This document shows, in pieces, positions 61,020 to 64,000 of a stretch of 64,000 bases of DNA; within the stretch, counting starts at the first letter, position 1; the number at the start of each line of letters is the position of its first letter. The notes under the pieces were generated by a model. The model did no database searches. It saw only the letters and a program-made list of their open reading frames with translations, and was not told the DNA's origin. Both the position numbers and the translations under genes were made by a program. The DNA is from CAVTYH01 sp963773875 (GTDB lineage: Bacteria > Planctomycetota > Planctomycetia > Pirellulales > JADZDJ01), in assembly GCA_963773875.1 (NCBI GenBank), contig CAVZCV010000008.1:124001-188000 (forward strand), given 5' to 3'.

Positions 61020-61317
61020 CGAATCGGCCGGATTGCAGGCCCATATTGCTCCGGCTAAGACAGTCGCGGACACACTGCGCATACTTGGCTCTAACCTCGA
61101 AACTGGTCTGAGCAATGCGGAAGCAAGCGCGCGGCTGCAGCGAGAGGGAGCCAACGAGGTTCCAGCACGAAGGCCCCGTCCCGTGGCGATCTTTGCGCAA
61201 AAGTTCCGGGGACTATCAGCGTGGATGAGTGAACTTATCATACTACTCTCCTTGCTCTTACATCGGTTGACTGATTTGGCGGTCGCGATAGGCTACTCGT
61301 TGTCAACGCAGGCTTAG
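60994..61317 (+). pseudogene. P-type ATPase 5' fragment (second copy)
   Basis: A GTG at 60994 opens a fragment similar to the start of the pump at 54177: TVADTLRILGSNLETGLSNA, GANEVPARRPRPVAIFAQKF, RGLSAWMSELIILLSLLLHR, LTDLAVAI. It then shifts frame by one base (near 61285); the next frame continues LLVVNAGLAFLQEERGAQ and stops at 61349. The copy is clearly diverged from the first, so it is an older paralogue and not a recent duplicate. It overlaps the end of the truncated RND gene. Only about 115 of 830 residues remain. 61350-61692 has no gene apart from the direct repeat. Confidence 0.82.
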
Positions 61318-61497
61318 CTTTTCTCCAAGAAGAGCGCGGTGCCCAATAACTACCGAGGACCCCTGGCATATTCCAACACCATCTGCTCCTGCGACACCGC
61401 TAAAACCACCGGTTCTCCGGAGGATTTCTGTCGAAAGTTCAAATCCGGTCGCCAGTCGCATTTGCAAGTATTGATAGGATAATGCTTTACAAAACAG

Positions 61498-61528
61498 TCG
61501 GGGCGACTGAACACCAATTGAACTTTTT
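61498..61528 (+). repeat. 30-bp direct repeat, right copy
   Basis: Matches 53501-53530 (28 of 31 bases). It lies 150 bp after the P-type ATPase fragment and marks the end of the stress/energy cluster. Confidence 0.75.
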
Positions 61529-61692
61529 GTGATCGGCCTTCGGGATTGGCCGAAGCGGCTATTTTCAGTCGGCTGCGGCAGTTAGGGCGAAATTCAGTCC
61601 ATCATCGGCTTCACCCAAACCCGCATTTGGACCCCCCAATGCCATCCCTGTTCTGGCAATTGACTTCAGTCGGATTCTCAAGCTCGGTGGCA

Positions 61693-62829
61693 CTAAACTG
61701 AATCCAGTGGAAGTGAGTCGAGCACGGACTCCACGCGTCCAAAGTCCTTTTCTAGCTCCACATCCGGATTACCTCGTATCTTATACCGGGCCGCAACGAT
61801 CGCCGTCGGCGTAGTCCCGAGCGCGTCATTCCAGCGCGTGGGTTCACTTAGAACAAACATTGCTGTAAGTTCCGAGCAGAAACCTTTAGCGGGTGTGGTC
61901 CTGGCTGGAAAGACATAATTGACTCCCGATTTTGGATCGTCGAAGAATTCTTCGGTTCGTGTGGAAAAAAATCGAATCCCATCGAACTTTTTCGAGTCGC
62001 AGATCCATTGCAGAAGCATTTGGGGAATCATGTATTCGGGTGCAAACGGTCCGTCGTGCAATCTTCGAATCGCACATACCGCCATCAGGGGCCAACACGC
62101 CGCATACGAGATCACCAACGCCGATAGCCCGCTTTCTCGATTGACTTCTTGCAGGTTCGCATTGACCATTGCCGCCATCAGAGCCGGCCTATATGCCAAG
62201 TTTACCACTCTCAACTCAACACCGTGAGCGACGCCAAATCTCGAAATCCAGACTCCCTCAAACGCGGGTTCCCTGATCTCGCGCCAACAGACCAGTGATG
62301 ACCCGCCAAGATAGAGGCATGGGAGCCCCGGGATGCTATATCTTTGGGTACCGACGTGGTGACGCAACTCGAATGGGCAATGAAAAAGCCGTTTCCTGCT
62401 AACCGACTTCTCGGCCGAGACGCACATCCGATAGAGCGATCGAAGTTCCTTCGACATATCTTTTTGTGGAAAGAATCTATCAAGATGCGCTCCGAGCTTG
62501 TCAGTCGCCCTCGTCAAGGACGTGTACGCCGGATATGGGTGTCCCCGAAGAAAATGATGAACCGACTCTTTCAAATCGGCACAAACTGCTTCAGCGAGTG
62601 CGTGCTTAGCTCTGACGTTTTTTGAGATGAAATCGTCCGGCTCAACGCGTTCGAGTTCCAACAAATACGCGCCAAGGAGGTTGCTCACATACTTTTCAAA
62701 ATCGTCGTCGTCCCTAGTCTTCGGCAGATCTAGAACGTCGCTGTTCAAAAGATCAATTACGTGCATTCGACGAATCCATCGTTGCCCTATTTGCTCCGAA
62801 GCTGACGAGTTAATGGGCAGCAAGCCCAA
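61693..62829 (-). CDS. RES-domain-like protein, 378 aa (putative toxin/effector)
   Basis: Large relative of RES-type toxins (NAD+-degrading partner of Xre antitoxins). About residues 130-190 read LYRMCVSAEKSVSRKRLFHC, PFELRHHVGTQRYSIPGLPC and LYLGGSSLVCWREIREPAFE, VWISRF: the R (LYRM), E (WREI) and later S (LVISYAACWPL) can be placed as the R-E-S residues that name the fold. The C-terminal part (EYMIPQMLLQWICDSKKFDG, IRFFSTRTEE, VNYVFPA) is an additional conserved domain. A helical N-terminus of 125 residues precedes. This is double the size of classical RES toxins. Start is TTG 62829, three bases after the Xre stop in the same frame; ATG 62766 is the alternative. Frame intact. Tentative assignment. 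Confidence 0.65.
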   Translation of the reverse strand: MGLLPINSSASEQIGQRWIRRMHVIDLLNSDVLDLPKTRDDDDFEKYVSNLLGAYLLELERVEPDDFISKNVRAKHALAEAVCADLKESVHHFLRGHPYPAYTSLTRATDKLGAHLDRFFPQKDMSKELRSLYRMCVSAEKSVSRKRLFHCPFELRHHVGTQRYSIPGLPCLYLGGSSLVCWREIREPAFEGVWISRFGVAHGVELRVVNLAYRPALMAAMVNANLQEVNRESGLSALVISYAACWPLMAVCAIRRLHDGPFAPEYMIPQMLLQWICDSKKFDGIRFFSTRTEEFFDDPKSGVNYVFPARTTPAKGFCSELTAMFVLSEPTRWNDALGTTPTAIVAARYKIRGNPDVELEKDFGRVESVLDSLPLDSV

Positions 62830-62832
62830 ATG

Positions 62833-63276
62833 TCATCCGGTTTTTCTATCTTTGCCTCTTCGCGAGCGCAAGAACGCAAGATACTCCAAAAGGCTTTCTT
62901 CCTCTTCTTGTGTCAGATTCTTGTCGGCAAAGCTTGCGGCCCGCGCACGGCGCGGGTGATCGCCCGCCGAATGAAGCACGTCGGGCGCTGCGATTGCAGG
63001 CGTGATATACCCGGCCTTCTCCATCAACGTCTCATATGGCACGACGTAAACCGTGGCCAGTGCATGCAAGATGTTGGGGGACGGGCGTGCAATTTTATTG
63101 GTTTCTAATTGCGATAAGTACGCATTGGACACCGCCCCTGCCGTCGCTTTTTCAACCTCGCGCAATTTAAGCCGCCTAATCGCCCGGATATTGGCTAGAT
63201 AGTTTCCCAGGCTTTGGCTGTCTGCTGGCTCGGCAGGGGACGGCCGGGCACGACGAGCCGCCTTTGTTTTTGCCAT
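62833..63276 (-). CDS. Xre-family transcriptional regulator
   Basis: Helix-turn-helix repressor, probably the antitoxin or autoregulator of the operon with the RES-like gene. Start is ATG 63276 with AAGGAGA 8 nt upstream. The DNA-binding domain covers about residues 22-85: LGNYLANIRAIRRLKLREVE, KATAGAVSNAYLSQLETNKI, RPSPNILHALATVYVVPYET. A following amphipathic tail (LTQEEEESLLEYLAFLRSRR) may contact a partner. The 147-residue chain is of the Xre-HTH_3 type. The palindrome TTGCTAAACTTAGCAA upstream is the expected operator, so it should repress its own promoter. Stop and next start are adjacent, so the two proteins are translated together. Confidence 0.85.
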   Translation of the reverse strand: MAKTKAARRARPSPAEPADSQSLGNYLANIRAIRRLKLREVEKATAGAVSNAYLSQLETNKIARPSPNILHALATVYVVPYETLMEKAGYITPAIAAPDVLHSAGDHPRRARAASFADKNLTQEEEESLLEYLAFLRSRRGKDRKTG

Positions 63277-63302
63277 GGCTGGTCTCCTTAGTAATCTGCG
63301 TA

Positions 63303-63331
63303 ACTCTAGCACGATTTGCTAAGTTTAGCAA
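63303..63331 (-). promoter_or_regulatory. Promoter of the xre operon, with overlapping operator
   Basis: -35 TTGCTA (63331-63326), 17-bp spacer, -10 TAGAGT (63308-63303), reading leftwards. The palindromic operator overlaps the -35 box and spacer, so binding should block transcription. Confidence 0.5.
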
Positions 63332-63366
63332 GCGATATCAGTCTATGCTTTACATACTTAGCAAAT
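63314..63366. promoter_or_regulatory. Operator sites shared by the divergent promoters
   Basis: TTGCTAA-GT-TTAGCAA (63316-63331) is a perfect palindrome, and a further ATTTGCTAAGT (63314-63324) is matched by its complement ACTTAGCAAAT at 63356-63366. Three copies of the half-site TTAGCAA therefore lie between the genes; the rightmost is in the spacer of the rightward promoter. This is the layout expected for one repressor (the Xre protein) controlling both directions. Confidence 0.7.
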
Positions 63367-63376
63367 TACGTACAAT
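63349..63376 (+). promoter_or_regulatory. Rightward promoter (TTTACA, 16 bp, TACAAT)
   Basis: -35 TTTACA (63349-63354), spacer 16 bp, -10 TACAAT (63371-63376). The spacer includes the operator half-site. It drives the 94-residue gene with a leader of about 70 nt. Confidence 0.6.
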
Positions 63377-63387
63377 GAGCATAAGAC

Positions 63388-63431
63388 GGCGTCGAGGCCA
63401 TGGCATGTGCTCCGGGTAATCCCTCGACGCC
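63388..63431 (+). promoter_or_regulatory. Leader stem-loop before the ubiquitin-like gene
   Basis: GGCGTCGAGG (63388-63397) pairs perfectly with CCTCGACGCC (63422-63431), loop 24 nt, 12 nt after the -10 and 10 nt before GGAGG. The structure starts almost at the 5' end of the RNA and could protect it or control translation. Confidence 0.6.
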
Positions 63432-63452
63432 CTGACAGATGGAGGACAGAAA

Positions 63453-63737
63453 ATGAGCATAGAACTGAAAGCACCGGATAAACCGCAGGATCAGACGGCG
63501 GCATGCACTCCCCACACCGCAGCGAAATGGGCCGCTGTCGCCGACGACGTAGTCGTGCCGATGCCGAATCGGCATGTTCCCGTCCACTTGATCAAGTCAT
63601 TGGCGGGCATACCGTCTGACTTCGTGCTTGTGCGCGATCATAATTCACCCAATGACGTGGTCCTAAAGGACGATGCGCACCTGCTCTGGCGTGCGGCCCG
63701 GGGTTTGAGTGCACCGCCCGCGGCTGGATATACGTGA
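63453..63737 (+). CDS. Possible ubiquitin-like (beta-grasp) small protein, 94 aa
   Basis: Start is ATG 63453 with GGAGG 9 nt upstream. The N-terminal 35 residues are polar and flexible. The core reads PNRHVPVHLIKSLAGIPSDF, VLVRDHNSPNDVVLKDDAHL, which resembles the beta-grasp domains of bacterial multi-ubiquitin-like proteins (a helix with K-x-L-x-G-I-P, then L-V-x-D, then N-D-x-V-x-D-D). Those occur in operons with E1, E2 and JAB homologues. The end (RGLSAPPAAGYT) does not show the usual GG. I am not certain: it may be another small beta-grasp family. Divergent from the xre-RES operon and under the same operator, so co-regulation is likely. The rest of its operon is beyond the window. Confidence 0.6.
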   Translation: MSIELKAPDKPQDQTAACTPHTAAKWAAVADDVVVPMPNRHVPVHLIKSLAGIPSDFVLVRDHNSPNDVVLKDDAHLLWRAARGLSAPPAAGYT

Positions 63738-63890
63738 CGCTCCGCCAGATCGTGCTCGCCGCCCATCGGCGAACCCAAGGTCAGCGCGGAGTGTGTCGCG
63801 GTCTCGATTGCGGGCCACGGACTCCGCTCTACAAACGTTGTTGCGGCTCCCACCACTTCGCCGCGATCGACTCTTCTCCACGAGTGAATC

Positions 63891-64000
63891 ATGAAAACCA
63901 GGACGTACGGTCCTTACCCGGCCGGCGCGGTTTTGAACTTCGTCGCGAGCACCCTTCGTTTCCCGGCACTCGTCACTCTGATTCTTGTGGCAGGACAAGT
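63891..64000 (+). CDS. Start of a further gene (truncated by window end)
   Basis: ATG 63891 opens MKTRTYGPYPAGAVLNFVAS, then LRFPALVTLILVAGQ to the end of the window. It lies 153 bp after the ubiquitin-like gene on the same strand. The alternative frame from GTG 63735, which overlaps the preceding stop, is also open to the end, with a less natural composition. Which of the two is real cannot be decided from the sequence present. Confidence 0.3.
   Translation, partial: MKTRTYGPYPAGAVLNFVASTLRFPALVTLILVAGQ

Noticed and set aside
61429..61455. tRNA-like GTTCAAATCC near the end of the stress cluster
   Set aside because: No complementary T-stem, no anticodon arm and no acceptor stem can be drawn, so it is not a tRNA or a clear tRNA 3' fragment.

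Overview
The window reads as chromosomal DNA of a planctomycete (Pirellulales/Gemmatales-like), probably from soil, freshwater or a metagenome. The evidence is the protein families: a prepilin-like DUF1559 protein, several PEP-CTERM proteins with dockerin-like EF-hand repeats, an ECF sigma factor with a FecR/LamG partner, a Gloeo_Verruco repeat protein, DUF3141, a sigma-like/SANT-like small regulator set, and many secreted polysaccharide-active enzymes. GC content is moderate and genes lie on both strands.

Layout. 1-3423 (minus): GPH sugar symporter and GH3 glycosidase. 3604-4254: secreted malectin-domain protein. 4820-7223: ECF sigma factor with FecR anti-sigma and LamG part. 7442-20947 (plus): a secreted block with a 2148-aa beta-strand-repeat protein, DUF1559, a PEP-CTERM protein, a GH10 xylanase-like protein and a CE15-SGNH double esterase; together with the symporter and GH3 this looks like a glucuronoxylan-degrading locus. 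21037-26396 (minus): PEP-CTERM protein, a malQ remnant and glgP. 26521-33857 (minus): EmrB/EmrA-type efflux pair, type II NADH dehydrogenase, STAS protein, sigma54 activator. 35107-37130: Gly-rich dockerin/PEP-CTERM protein. 37131-39840: an accessory island with phased 10-bp repeats, a tandem array of small promoter-hairpin-terminator units and tiny ORFs. 40219-43454: M23-like secreted protein, a sigma-like regulator, a plasmid-type small protein. 44108-45361: TauE/SafE with DUF1634. 46050-53091: PD40/PEP-CTERM protein, di-haem cytochrome, a complete IS4 element with 11-bp target duplication, ferredoxin, Gloeo_Verruco/dockerin/PEP-CTERM protein. 53746-61349: an energy/stress cluster (UspA, P-type ATPase, DUF3141, half of an RND pump, a second P-type ATPase fragment), flanked by a 30-bp direct repeat. 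61693-64000: a divergent accessory locus with an Xre regulator plus RES-like protein on one side and a possible ubiquitin-like protein on the other, sharing an operator.

Two points stand out. First, the array at 38019-39214: near-identical promoters (TTGCAT, 16 bp, TACAAT) each followed after 6-7 nt by a GC clamp that closes a 35-50-nt variable loop and then a T-run; units with strong T-runs stand alone, units with weak T-runs are followed at once by a tiny ORF. I do not recognise this as a described family. Second, about fifteen otherwise good genes are split by single-base frameshifts, often at short homopolymers. This is more like residual assembly/base-calling error than mass gene decay, and the broken genes should be read with that in mind. 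True truncations are fewer: malQ, the WD40 fragment, the RND half and the second P-type ATPase fragment.
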